Assembly: GCA_029216955.1 (NCBI GenBank)
Contig: JANAVB010016199.1
Span: 10,641,595 to 10,705,594, forward strand
DNA length: 64,000 bases
Direction: 5' to 3'
Origin: Iris pallida
Taxonomy: Eukaryota; Streptophyta; Magnoliopsida; Asparagales; Iridaceae
In this document: piece by piece, positions 33,901 through 49,003 of the stretch
How positions within the stretch are numbered: position 1 is the first letter of the stretch
How the letters are laid out: each line of letters starts with the position of its first letter
Made by a program: the position numbers and the translations under genes
The notes under the pieces: generated by a model
What the model was told of the DNA's origin: nothing
The model's input: the letters and a program-made list of their open reading frames with translations, nothing else
The model's database searches: none

Positions 33901-35325
33901 CCTTGTGATTGTGTGAGTGCTAGCCCAGGCTTGGTTAGGCCTAGTGAGACTTGTTAGACTTGTTTGGGCTAGGACTTGACCTAGTTGACCTAGTTTAACT
34001 AGTGTGGTTGACTATAGTTGACCAAGTGTTGACTTTAGTCTAGTTTGACCTAGACATCATGTAGATGCATTGTAGCAGTCTATTTCTCTATTTCAGACAT
34101 GTTATAACTTGTGTTGCTCTGATTAGGAGACAGACACCTCTTCTCAGGCAGTACACCCTCTTCGGATATTCAGTTATCAGGCGAGTACATTCTCTGACCG
34201 TTTCATACTTGCCAGGATTTATATTCTTGCTCTAGATTACTTTACTTGATGCTGACACGTTGGTAGCACGGATTGGTACTATATGGATCTTTTCATGAGA
34301 TGTTATCCCCCTCGGGAGCATCGGATACTGCATGTTTTGTACGTTTCATGAATCATCACGTATCTCTATGCTTTTATTGATTCACGAATTGCTTGTGACA
34401 TATGTACTCTCATGTTCACAGAGCCATCATGAATCACCTTCACGTATCACTCATTTTATGAGCCATGTGAAGTTTTACGAATCTTAACATAACTTGAACA
34501 GATCCTTGTGTATTGATTGGCGATGGGGGAGTAGACATAGGCATGTGAATATTATCCAAGTAGCTGTAGTCATGAATCACTCTTAGCTGTAGTCATGAAT
34601 CTCCTATGCCATTCACATGTTTATATTTTACTCTGACTCACTAGTCACTGCTAGTTCTCTATTTATAGTAGATATTTCCTTACGGTTATCCCCTTTACTT
34701 CATATATTCTCTTTCAGCGTTTCATGTATCTTACTCTATTGCATGCTTTATTTTTTCTAACTTGATATGAACTGCGTGAGATGTATTATGCTCGCTCCTG
34801 TCTTGACTGGACCTGTTGAAAATATTACAGAGGATGAGGATGAGGCCCTATGTACCACATATTACGGAGCAGGCTTAGACGACACCTGCCACCTGGTTCC
34901 TCTGGAGGACCCAGCTGCAGTACAGGATGCTACTCCTATAGTCTAGGCTAGATAGCTAGGCTTTATCTATTCTTTCAGCATTGTTTATTCGACTTTCAGT
35001 TGTTGTTCTGAGATGTTGTATATATTTAGAGACTTGTATTGAGCTGGATGTTTCTGGAGTTGTTATCTTAGACACTTAGATTCTCTCTCTTATTTGTATT
35101 ACATTGTGGTTTTGATCTCTCTATCTATCTTTACTATTCTGTATCTGCATTAGATGTGATTGAGACTGTTCTGTTATGTCACCTCCATTCGGAGTGTATA
35201 TACTGTTCAGGGTACCTTATATTGTTAGATGTTGTGACCTAGGACAGCGTTCTACCACCGACACTACGGCGTAGGCTGGGCGTTGTTACGTTTTCATACC
35301 CTTACAGTGGGTGCGGGTCGTGACA
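30971..35325 (+). mobile_element. 3' LTR of element A
   Basis: 4355 bp, TGTAGCACCC to GGGTCGTGACA, matching 9449-15529. It lacks the copia solo LTR and has one instead of two 181-bp units (33426-33606). A candidate TATA box is at 31571-31578. The low-complexity ATGT region spans about 32535-33880. Followed by CGTTC. Confidence 0.85.
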
Positions 35326-35931
35326 CGTTCCGGCCACCAACGGCAGCTCCGACGGTCGTGGTTGTGGCGCTCGGTCGTCGGAAAGGCAGGGTCTTGGTGT
35401 TGGCGGCTAGGGTTAGGATTTTCGATAAAACTCCCTCTATCTCTCTCTCTCTCTCTCTCTATAGAAACTATATATATATATATACTTCCGGTTTCGAAGT
35501 TAAGGGACTCGGTAAGGAAAGGCTCGGCCCTAGTATGCTGCTGGGGTCGGGTTTGGTCTTGGTTGTGTGCGTGGGTGTGTGAGTTTTTATTTTGTTTTCT
35601 TTTTTTTTTTAGTTTATTCCTTTATTTTTTTATATTACATATATCAATATATATTATATTCATATGTGTGCATACATCCATATATCTATATATATACACA
35701 CATATACATGCATTCATATATATATATATTTATATATATATCATATAATAAAACCATTAGCCATATTTTTTTATTAAAAGTATTTCTTTTCCCCTTTTCT
35801 TTCTATTAATAAAGTAAATATCTAAATATGTATATACACTCCATAAATAAAATAATTACCAAACAATTATATAAAAAATTAAAATTTATTTCTAAAATAA
35901 AACTAAATATTTCGTATCTATATTTATTCAA
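35326..35931 (-). mobile_element. Second Z-type LTR, middle part
   Basis: Continuation of the LTR interrupted at 9448. It begins GC-rich (about 35330-35420), then has a CT run and short AT tracts, and is interrupted again at 35932 by the Mutator-like element. The right end (37833-37976) lies beyond that insertion. Open frames here are spurious. Confidence 0.45.
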
Positions 35932-36400
35932 GGGGAAATTTATGAAATGCCCAAAAATTGAAAAAGTTTTATGAAAAATCCACTGCACAATAACATTTCA
36001 TCGCGTGCCCAGAATTAGCAAAAAATATATAAAGAGGGTTCCGAATGACCTTTTTTCCCTTCCTTCTAATTTATTGAAAACACCCACGAAACTACTCTTA
36101 AAATTTTTTTTTCGATACTTCATCTTCTTCCATACGCTGCTCACTTTCGAATCTAGGTTTTCTCCTCAAAAATCTTCAAAAACTCGTCAAAAAATTTCGG
36201 AAAGACCGAGACAAACGACAAAAGTGCTAAAACGGAGGTCCAATCATCATTTTTTTACGATTTTAAAATTTCATAAGGCTGTCTAACGGAGAAGCGGTTA
36301 ATCTCAGGCTCCTCGAAGATACGCTCATTTTGGGACAAACCGGGCCTCGTTTCGACCTTCCAGTCAAAAGTTATGGCCCTTCAAAGTTTCAACTAACCAT

Positions 36401-37290
36401 AAAATGCAGGAGAATGGTCATTCTCCGTGTTAGAACACGAAAAATGTTAATTTCGCATGAGGGTGGCCATTCTCCGTGTTAGTATCACGGAGAATGTCAT
36501 TCTCCGTCTTAATTTACACGGAGAATAGTCATTCTCTGTGTTAGTAACACGAAGAATGACATTCTCCGTCTTAATTTACACGGAGAATGGCCATTCTCTG
36601 TGCTAAATTACACGGAGGATGGTCATTCTCCGTCTTAATTTACACGGAGAATGGTCATTCTCCGTGTAATTTAGCATGGAGAATGGTCATTACAGTATTA
36701 AAACGCAGGAGAATGGCCATTCTCCGTATCAGAAATACGGAGAATACCATTCTCCGTGTTAAATAAAACGGAGTCTGTCATTCTCCGTGTTAAATAAAAT
36801 GGAGAATGGCCATTCTCCGTATAATTTAGCACGAAGAATGGTCATTCTAGTGTTAAAACGCAGGAGAATGGCCATTCTCCGTGTTAGAAACACGGAGAAT
36901 GCCATTCTCCGTGTTAAATAAAACGGAGAATGGCATTCTCCGTCTTAATTAAAATAGAGAATGACATTCTCCGTGTTAATTTACACGGAGAATGGTCATT
37001 CCCAGTGTTAAAACGTAGGAGAATGATCATTCTCCGTATAATTTAGTACGGAGAATGGCGTTCTCCGTTTCTAAATTACACGGAGAATGGCCATTATCCG
37101 TGCTAAATAACATGCAGAATGACATTCTCTGTGTTAAATGACACGAAGAATGGTCATTCAAATGTTAAAACACAGGAGAATGGCCATTCTCCGTGTTAGA
37201 AACACGAAGAATGCCATTCAACACGGAGAATGGCATTCTTCTTGTTAAAAATGCAAGAGAATGACTATTCTTCGTGTGATATCGACGGAG
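36401..37290. repeat. Higher-order array of GGAGAATGG(C)CATTCTCC palindromes
   Basis: About 27 copies of a near-perfect palindrome, core GAGAATGGCCATTCTC with flanking ACGG/CCGT, separated by TTAATTTA or TTAAATAAA spacers. A marker, AAAACGCAGGAGAATGG, recurs at 36700, 36855, 37010 and 37167 and, diverged, at 36401, giving a higher-order period of about 155 bp of roughly five palindromes each. Each unit can form a hairpin on either strand. Confidence 0.9.
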
Positions 37291-37445
37291 AACAGTTGAC
37301 AGAAACCTAATTTTTTATTTTTTGTTTTGTGGAAAGAAATTTGACATGAATAAAGATTCAAGAGTTTTTGTTCTTCTTTCAAAACGATGCTAACTCTTAT
37401 GGAAAAGAAGAAGAAGATCTTCTCTCCATAATTGACCTAATTGTC

Positions 37446-37511
37446 GGAGAAGAAGAAGAAGAAGAAGAAGAAGAAGAAGAAGAAGAAGAAGAAGAAGAAG
37501 AAGAAGAAGAT
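37446..37511. repeat. (GAA)n microsatellite
   Basis: About 22 GAA triplets near the right end of the Mutator-like element. The Leu-rich minus-strand frame here is an artefact. Confidence 0.95.
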
Positions 37512-37832
37512 GAGCGATGATCGGAGTTCGACTGAAAAAAAAGCATGGTGAACTAAAAACGATCTTTGCGATCTCTGCTGAAGATGAGAGCAATGGAATT
37601 CAGATCTCTCGTGAAAAAGAAGAAGAAGACGAGAATTGTAATCCAGATCTGAGTTTGTGCGGAGGGGTAGTTATGGTATTAATTTTGTAAATACAGAGCA
37701 TCTAAAGGGAATCTTGGAATACTTACGTGGAAATATATAATTCTGGACATTTCATAAAACCCATCATGCGGGTGGATTTTCATAAAAACTAACCCCGAAA
37801 TTGGGTTTCTCAACAATTTCCAATTTATTCAA

Positions 37833-37976
37833 TATATTAAAAGTTCTATAATAAAAACTCAATTGCATATATTTATTTAACACATCAAGGTAATTACACT
37901 AACTCAATTAAATATTTAAATAAAAAATATAAATGACTAAAATACCCCTATCTGGGATAGTGGGGGTGACATACTC
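37833..37976 (-). mobile_element. Second Z-type LTR, right end
   Basis: AT-rich sequence after the MULE target-site copy, ending GTGGGGGTGACA at 37976. In the minus sense the LTR would begin TGTCACCCCCAC. Element D internal sequence starts directly after. Assigned by continuity across the MULE insertion. Confidence 0.4.
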
Positions 37977-39556
37977 TACATGGATTGAGATATAGTTAAA
38001 CTCGTCATTTAGGATCTCATCCGCATGCAGCAACCTTGACAACTCCCTTTGAACTGTTAAATCGTCTTTGAAACCCATATTTACAATTCAATCCCATCTC
38101 CCTCAAACCCTTATTGTTTTTTGAAACCTATACGAAAACAAACACTCGTAGACACGAAGTATTTTTCTATGACTATGAAGGTTATATAATCACAATCGTT
38201 TCCATCTATTCAAAATCGGAGAACTAACTCCAAACTCGAATCATATCTACTGTATCACATTATCTATTATGTCAATTAGTATTCTCCTATAATCAAGAGT
38301 TGAGGTACAATTTCATGACTTTGAAATTTTTCCTAACCTCATTAAACTTAAAACCATGTCTTAATTCTGTAGAGTATGGTTTATGAGACCTCTAAATTTT
38401 AGGATTACTTATTGTCGATTGATTAGGATAAATTTTGTTTCTATTTGGATGATAAATTAGTACCTTATGAGCACCTACTTTCTATCTAGATCATTTGGTG
38501 TCCTCGACCGTGACATTGCTATTCGGAGCACGAGACCAGCTGTTATCTTCCAACAAATTTTATATACAACACCTAGAGGAGTCCACCTTCATTTAGGCAT
38601 ATCATGTCCCACTCAAACACGTCCCCTTGTATTTTATTTTCATGACACGACTTTCAGGTCAAAAAGGCTAGCTAAAACCCTTACCGTATTACCAATGTAC
38701 TTTGCGACCTCAATTAGAGATCCAACCTCGACTCAAACCTTTCGGCCCAATATATGGTTGTGATCTACTCGAAGCCCTCTACACCCATGCCACTAGTGTA
38801 CCACCCAATGGAGTCATTATGTGCTACTTAAACTCAAAAGTCATAGAAGGCGCACTTTTGGGCTTAAGGACTAGTTAACCAACCCGACTGACAAATAACC
38901 CAACCACTTGAGTTAAAACCTATTCTAGGTTGCCCTAACCTAACAGAATTAGTTCATGTAGATTTTTGGAATCTTGTCCAGCTAATCTAGATTAAAATAC
39001 AAGATTTAATTAATCAAAGAATGGTTCCAATTGAACTAATGAAACAATGGTTCATAACGTCCCCTCATATCCATATCATTTGATAACCTTTACCATGACT
39101 TTGATATTTTGAACAAAACATTAGCCATTTTCTTTCAATAAACTTCACACTCATGAACTAGACTAGCCACTATACACACATGACATACTTGCCTCACACA
39201 AAAATATCATCTTATGCTCCATTTTAATTACACAACATGTACGACACATTATTCCTTAGAACAAGCCATGTATGCCTATTTTCATTCTAATTTGATTTTT
39301 AACCATACAATATTGAGCCATACCCTCAAATGAGCTGTATACCCATGATCCATGCAAGACTAAGAACATCATATTTTGTAGAATATGGTGTCAGTCTGGA
39401 TTTAATTTATGACTACCCCCTCCATCTTTTCAAAAACCGGTTTATGACTTGATGTACTTACTCACCCTTAGTATTCAGCTTCATTATTATTTTTATTTGT
39501 TATATTTTAAGCTTTATTTTAATTTTGAGGACAAAATTTTTATAAGTTGGGTAGGA
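37977..39556 (+). mobile_element. 3' internal region of element D
   Basis: Similar in inverted orientation to about 61431-62990 of element E, e.g. TGGATTGAGATATAG at the left side. No coding sequence. It ends with the dyad AATTTTGAGGACAAAATT (39521-39538) and GTTGGGTAGGA before the LTR. The left end is cut by the Z-type LTR. Confidence 0.6.
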
Positions 39557-43420
<3,864 letters not shown>

Positions 43421-43423
43421 CTT

Positions 43424-43615
43424 TCATATGAGGAACAACTAGTTGTGATACTGGATGTCAGCGAGAAGACATTGATAGGCAAGACGGTCAAGTTGGTTCA
43501 TGTAGCATGGAAGCACCAGTCTCCAGAGGAGTCTACATGGAAGAGAGAGGATTCCATACGTGAGCATTATTCTCACTTATTTGAGGATTCAGGTACAATT
43601 TATAATTATCTTTAA
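43424..43615 (+). pseudogene. Integrase C-terminal / chromodomain-like fragment (element G)
   Basis: 64 codons to a TAA. The sequence EEQLVVILDVSEKTLIGKT, then VAWKHQSPEESTWKRED and HYSHLF, is the pattern at the end of plant Ty3 chromovirus polyproteins (a strand, LVHVAWKHQSPEESTW, then an acidic helix). It starts abruptly at the end of LTR D, which removed the upstream part of pol. The TAA is followed within 80 bases by the degenerate dyad and LTR F, so stop and LTR belong to one element. Confidence 0.75.
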
Positions 43616-44403
43616 TTTGCCATAGCCTTTATAGAATTTTAGATGTAAAAATATTTTAGTTTCGGGGATGAAATTCTTCAAAGTTTGAAAGGATGCAAAA
43701 CCCCTCCCAATTTATTTGTTATTTATTTATTGTTATGATTATTATTAATAAGAATGTATATACGAATTCAATGTGATTATTGTGAATATATATAAAGTTT
43801 AGCTAGTACAATTATTTTATACTTATCTTTTTTTACTTTATTTTAAAAAATACTTTTGAGTAAATATTTGTTAACAAAATTGTTAGTATCATATACATAT
43901 CTCTATACATATAAATTGGGGTTGATTAATGAGATACTTAGTGTTATCAAATGACCTGGGACCACATCAACTTATTCCATGCATTTGCATGCAAATACAA
44001 AGCAACAAGAAAAACAATTCAAATCCCCACCTTTAAATGCATGCTTTAACGCATTAATTAATATAGAAAGGAGCAACATACCTCTCTTTTGATTAACACC
44101 TGGCCTTTAATTGTCAAATCCCTACCTTTAATTGTCAAACCCCTTCCTTTCTTTCTTCTGTAACCTTCGAGTAACACCCAACCTCTCTTTTTTCTCTCCC
44201 ATCATTTTTAACTTCCATTTTCTTATGTATATAAATACATGTACCTCCTTCATACAACCCAAACACACATCTTACCTCTAACTCCTTAAGATACCCGTTG
44301 TTGTACGTCCGCTTCACCGGCCGGCAACACCCCGCAACCACCTTCTTTTTCTTCCTCAGTAAGAAACTGAACTCTAGCTCTCATTATAATTTAAATCCAA
44401 GAG

Positions 44404-44539
44404 AAACCCTTATGCAAACACCAACTCGACCTTGGCCCAGTGGTTACCTTAGGGTCCTTCAAGAACGTCCTTGCAGACCCCAATTCGAGCCCCCTGTTAA
44501 GCAATTTTTTTTTAAATAAAAACATTTATATAGTACTTG

Positions 44540-44545
<6 letters not shown>
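44404..44545 (+). repeat. tRNA-like (SINE-type) unit 1 in LTR F
   Basis: Box A-like TGGCCCAGTGG (44433-44443) and box B-like AATTCGAGCCC (44482-44492) about 49 bases apart, then a T run and TATATAGTACTTGGT. Units 2 and 3 share this order. A tRNA-derived SINE or tRNA-like insert is the best reading. No intact tRNA fold was confirmed. Confidence 0.5.
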
Positions 44546-44547
<2 letters not shown>

Positions 44548-44583
<36 letters not shown>

Positions 44584-44592
44584 CATATATAT

Positions 44593-44633
<41 letters not shown>

Positions 44634-44634
44634 C

Positions 44635-44726
<92 letters not shown>
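44548..44726. repeat. (AT)n tract at the left edge of the LINE
   Basis: Nearly pure AT, with a smaller run at 44772-44785. With 47011-47081 it brackets the LINE, suggesting insertion into an AT repeat of LTR F. Confidence 0.95.
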
Positions 44727-44728
<2 letters not shown>

Positions 44729-44829
44729 TCCCCAGCCTGATCCCCAGCCTGATCAGCGAGCAGGAAAAAAAATATATATATATATGGTCCCCAGCCTGAT
44801 CAGCGAGCAGGAAAACGCCATGCTACTGA

Positions 44830-46875
44830 CCCTCCCTCTCCGGAGGAGGTCAAGTTAGAGGTCTGGTCCCTTGACGAGCACAACGCTCTCGGACCTGATG
44901 GTTTCTCTGGAGCTTTCTTTCGCTCTTATTGGGAGATTATAGGATCTGACCTTCATGACGCCGCGGTGGCATTTTTCGCCCGAGCCAACAACCCCAAAGC
45001 CATCTCAGGCCAACCTTATCCTGATCCCTAAAAAAGATAACCCGGAGACATTCAAAGACTTCAGACCGATCAGCCTGTGAACCTTCACCAACAAAATCAT
45101 CTCCAAGATCATCGATACTCACATGTCCAATCTCCTTTCCAAGATCATCTCCGAGGAGTAGAGTAGCTTCGTCCCTGGGCGAAACATCACCGATAACATC
45201 TTACTCGCTCAGGAGTTGATCACCTGCATGAAATTCCCGTCCAGGGAGGGTAGCATCGCTATCAAACTTGACATGGAGAAAGCCTACGATCGTCTGGACT
45301 GGCAATTCATGATTTGGATATTCAGAGCCTTTGGGTTCGCAAAAACTTGGATCGATATCATCTTCAGGTCCGTTAACAACTCTTGGTTCTCTACAATCAT
45401 CAACGGACAAACCAATGGTTTTTTCAGATCCAGTCATGGAGTTCGTCAAGGCGATCCTTTATCCGCCACCATTTTCATCATCGCCGCCGAAGCACTCAGC
45501 AGAAACCTTAACAACATGTCGAACACCCCCAGATTCCGTCACTATCATACCACAACGGGATGCCCTCTTATCACCCATTTGGCCTATGTCGATGACATCC
45601 TCATCTTCTCTTCCGGAGACATCGGGTCGGTAGAGGTAATTTGCAACACTCTAGACAAATATACCAGATGCTCTGGCCAACGCATCAACGCCGAAAAAAG
45701 TATCATCTACACCCACCACAATGTCGACCGGAATCATTCGTCTAACCTAATCAACATAACATCCTTCACCACCGCTTACCCTCCTTTCACCTACCTGGGA
45801 TGCCCACTGGTGTACGGCAAATCCAACTCCGATATCTTCGAGGGATTGGTGAACAAAATCAAAAAAAAAATCGAAGGTTGGCACAACGCCCCCGGGAGGT
45901 AAATTGTTCCTGATCAAGCATGTCCTTTCTTCAATTTTCATATATACCCTCGCTGTGTGCTCCCCCCCCCCCCCAAGAAAGTCCTCTCTGAGATCGAGTC
46001 CCTTTTTGCCAACTTCTTCTAGGGTCACAACGACGGCAAGGACAAGCACCACTAGGCCAGTTGCGACTCGATGGCCAAACCCACTGATGCGGGAGGGCTT
46101 GGCTTTTCCAAACTAGCACACATCATCGATGCCTGTTCTATGAAGTTGTGGTGGAAATTGCGCACGGACAACTCCATATGGACGAGGTTCATGAAGGCAA
46201 GATATTTTCCATACTCTCATCGAGCGACTGCCATCGCCAATAACCGATCGATCATCTGTATCCTGGCGCCGGATTCTTCATAGCCGCCACCTTGCTGAAC
46301 CATTTATCATCGAGAAAGCGGGCAATCATCAGTGGTCCCTCACGTCTGATGGCTCCTTCACGATAGCCTCTGCCAAGTTAAAGGCTAGAAACATCGATCC
46401 GTCTGCTCCGTTGATCGCTCCATTCTGGCACTCCTGTTTCCCCAATAATGGTCGATCCTCATCTGGAGAGCTTATCGACGGAAGTTACCTTCCGACGATG
46501 CCCTTACCTCCATCGGATACAACCTAGCTTCTAAGTGTCATTGCTGCACCTCTCATCAATCAGAAACAACAGAGCACATCCTCCTACATGGCAACATCGC
46601 TAACCAATTATGGTGCAGTCTTTCACAGCGATGTAGCAAGGCACCCAATACTGGAAGCTTCAACGATCTCTTTGCCAGTTAGGGATCCTATCATGGGCAT
46701 CAGATCGTCGCAGCCGTCGACATTTAGGGGTTATAGAAGAACAGAAACAAAATTTAGGTATGAAGGTCACCAATTCAACCTCCATCAGCTCCTCAGGGAA
46801 GTCCTCATGCAGTGTCTTCGCATTCGCAACAGATGCTCACACGCGACTGCTAGTTTTTGGCAGACGTTGTTCTAG
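44830..46875 (+). pseudogene. LINE reverse transcriptase and zf-RVT region
   Basis: Translated in pieces: DGFSGAFFRSYWEII, then an IPKKDNPETFKDFRPISL block, a 228-codon open stretch (45216-45902), and further blocks. The open stretch holds KLDMEKAYDRLDW, HGVRQGDPLS and the catalytic YVDD (45585-45596). The later region has LANFFWG- and GGLGFSKL-like blocks, KLWWKLRTDNSIW, and a Cys/His stretch KCHCC...EHILLHG, as in plant L1 proteins. Breaks: frame change near 44980, stop codons near 45080 and 45160, a C run with a frame change near 45970 and more downstream. The enzyme, if intact, would reverse transcribe its own RNA at nicked DNA. Confidence 0.85.
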
Positions 46876-46990
46876 TACGTCTGTCTCTTTTTGTTGTTCT
46901 GGGTTCTTCTTTGGATCCTAGCTTTTGAGCTTCCTCTCGCGCTTTACGCGCTTACTTGTATAGGCTTCAGCATTTTGTGCCTGATACATC

Positions 46991-46996
46991 AATAAA
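46991..46996 (+). terminator. LINE polyadenylation signal
   Basis: AATAAA 15 bases before the AT repeat that ends the element, in a T/G-rich 3' region. Confidence 0.5.
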
Positions 46997-47005
46997 GTCC
47001 TTTTG

Positions 47006-47010
<5 letters not shown>

Positions 47011-47081
<71 letters not shown>
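47011..47081. repeat. (AT)n tract at the right edge of the LINE
   Basis: About 70 bases of AT right after the LINE 3' end, followed by tRNA-like unit 2. Confidence 0.95.
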
Positions 47082-47084
<3 letters not shown>

Positions 47085-47235
47085 TTCCATATGTAAACAA
47101 AACTTGATTCTAACCCATTGGTTAGTGTAGCCATCCTAAAAACTAAAATTGAGCTTAGCTACCCGAGTTCGAGCCCCTGTTTAGTTTTTTTGTTTTAAAA
47201 GAATATATTTTGATGAATATATTTATATAGTACTT
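47082..47235 (+). repeat. tRNA-like unit 2 in LTR F
   Basis: Starts AGGTTTCC. Box A-like region around AACCCATTGGTTAG (near 47112), box B-like GAGTTCGAGCC (47165-47175), a T run, then TATATAGTACTTGGTATAC, the same order as unit 1. Confidence 0.5.
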
Positions 47236-47257
47236 GGTATACATACATATATGTGGT

Positions 47258-47365
47258 TTCCTTAGAAAAACAAAATCCTATCTAACTTGCTGATCAGAGC
47301 AGTAGCTCTAAACCATAGTCAACTCACCCCGAGTTCGAATCCTATGTTTCTTATTATTGGGTAAT
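47258..47365 (+). repeat. tRNA-like unit 3 in LTR F (diverged)
   Basis: Starts TGGTTTCC. Box A is poorly kept, box B-like GAGTTCGAATCC at 47331-47342. Probably an older copy of units 1 and 2. Confidence 0.4.
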
Positions 47366-49003
47366 ATATATTATATTAGTTGGTATTTACGTATCTTGAT
47401 AACTACACATTGTATTTGAGTGATGTAAAATACTTATAAATTATATTTTTATTTATAGTATTTATTTTTATTATTTTAAAAATTATTTATTTAATAATTA
47501 GATTTTTAAATGAATAAAAACAGTAAATACCTTTATATGTATTTATAGTATTTTAATTTTAATAAATAATAAATGATTTCTAAAAAATAATTAAAAAATA
47601 ATATTTATATACTAGATTTTATTTAGGCCAAGTTAGTATATTGGTTATAAATTTTGGCATATGATCTATAGAAACTTTAATTATTTAAAATATTATCGTG
47701 ACACGTATGCTGGAATATCGTCACAGACTTTGTAAAAATTTGTAAGCTATATACGATGACCGTCTACTAAGTGTTGGGTAGTAACAAATATTGGCATTAA
47801 CTAAAAAATAATATTAAATAGGTGACTTGGGACCCGTCGCACCACCAGTCAAGGAACATCAACAGATTACAGCACTTCGACAAGATACAGACAAGTGTAC
47901 CTTGCCAATATTCAGTTCTTGTTGTACTTTATTTTTTACATTCTTGCTTCATAATTAGCTTTGCTTATAGTTGCTGTTTACGTAGAATCTTATTAATACA
48001 TCACGTCCGAGCATATCCGGGTGTCAATGTCCGTACGCGGATATTGGGCATTGACTTTAGACATAGTATTGTACTGATTATCGTGTTACTTAAGACACGA
48101 TGGACCTAGAAAACTGACACGATCATGAGACCAAGTCCTAGATATGACAGATTTATGGTTTTGACTCTGTGATAGGTTCCAAGATTATTTACTCGACATT
48201 GGTAATGACAAGTACATGGGGTGGGGAGAGCATAGACTGATTCATCGGGCTACCTGATAGATACATGTTTAGTCATGGTCTCTATAGCCGGGACATGACT
48301 GTTACACATACTCGTATACTATAGTCTATGTAGCAGAGCTTTAGTATTTACTCGTACATCTGAGGTCCCCCGACATGGTGCCTTTGGCGTAGTATTCCGA
48401 TGTACAAAGGTTGTTCTCCCTTGTATTTCACTTAGACTGGACTATATAGATACCCTTGTGTAGTTATTTAAAGTATTTTCATTTTCTATTAATTAGCATA
48501 TTGTATTTTTGTACCTTGTTATGTCCCCTGAGGACCTGGTCATCTCCACCAGGTAAAGACGTGGAGGCATATACTTAGGTGTACGGTTCAGGTGCTGTTA
48601 CAGAAGACGTACCTACACAGGAGGATGAGATTGTGCCAGAGGACTTTGTTTGAGTACGTAGTTCATCCATCCTTGGATGATTATTTCTTCGCATGCAGTA
48701 CGATTAGCCTTGTCTTTTTATTTTCCTTTTGCTTGTTGCCGGGGTATACCCGAGACATTCTCTAGTTTTATTTGTTGGACAACTCTATTATGATATTCAG
48801 ACTCTCTTTATTATCATGTCCTGGTATTTTGGATATTTGATTATTATTGCATGGATGAGAAAAACTTTGTACCTGCGACCATGTGAGATTTCCAGCTTAA
48901 GTATTCAATGACAAGTCTAAATATTTTCTTAGTCTGTTGGTGATGTACTGCTGGCATATTTCGTATACCTAGTCCCACGTATTTTGGGACTGGGGTATTA
49001 CAG

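Larger units (their letters stand above)
9449..35325 (+). mobile_element. Element A: large-LTR Ty3-type (LARD-like) retrotransposon with nested insertions
   Basis: Direct repeats 9449-15529 and 30971-35325 both start TGTAGCACCC and end GGGTCGTGACA, and are nearly identical when aligned by eye. Flanking pentamers TGTTC and CGTTC match at 4 of 5 positions. With its insertions removed, the internal region is about 2 kb (15530-16674 and about 30035-30970) and shows no gag or pol. This is the pattern of a LARD, a large-LTR derivative without coding capacity. The 3' end has the dyad AATTTCGAGGACGAAATT and a purine tract (AAGGAGAGTAGA) before the LTR, as in Tekay/Del-type chromoviruses, so it probably derives from and is mobilised by that group. 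Confidence 0.75.
35932..37822. mobile_element. Non-autonomous Mutator-like element (1.9 kb)
   Basis: ATTTATTCAA is duplicated exactly at 35922-35931 and 37823-37832. The termini are inverted: left GGAAATTTATGAAATGCCCA against the right end read in reverse GGAAATTGTTGAGAAACCCA. The similarity continues inward for about 85 bases (shared TTTATGAAAA(A)TCCAC and CCCAGAATTA/TCCAGAATTA blocks). A 9-10 bp TSD with long imperfect terminal inverted repeats fits the Mutator (MULE) superfamily. There is no transposase. The interior holds a palindromic array (36401-37290), a (GAA)n tract (37446-37511) and some higher-GC sequence that could be captured gene DNA (36110-36380). Inserted in a Z-type LTR. Confidence 0.7.
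44727..47010 (+). mobile_element. 5'-truncated L1-type LINE
   Basis: It lacks the ORF1 and endonuclease regions. The 5' end shows a duplicated start (GGTCCCCAGCCTGATCAGCG at 44786, with partial copies at 44727 and 44738) on either side of a short AT run. It contains the reverse transcriptase remnant, the downstream zinc-finger region and a 3' end with AATAAA at 46991-46996. The tail merges with an AT repeat, so no poly(A) or clean TSD can be read. Confidence 0.85.
43694..49002 (+). mobile_element. 3' LTR of element G (LTR F), split by a LINE
   Basis: It starts TGCAAAACCCC and ends GGGGTATTACA, related to LTR D at both ends. Without the LINE and its AT flanks (44548-47081) it is about 2.8 kb. 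It contains three tRNA-like units. The unique right part (47370-49002) has no gene. After the LTR, reverse-transcriptase sequence of yet another element follows directly. Confidence 0.65.

Noticed and set aside
36401..37290. CRISPR-like array
   Set aside because: Regular palindromic repeats suggested it, but the spacers are short, similar and repeat themselves, and the context is a plant transposon without cas genes.
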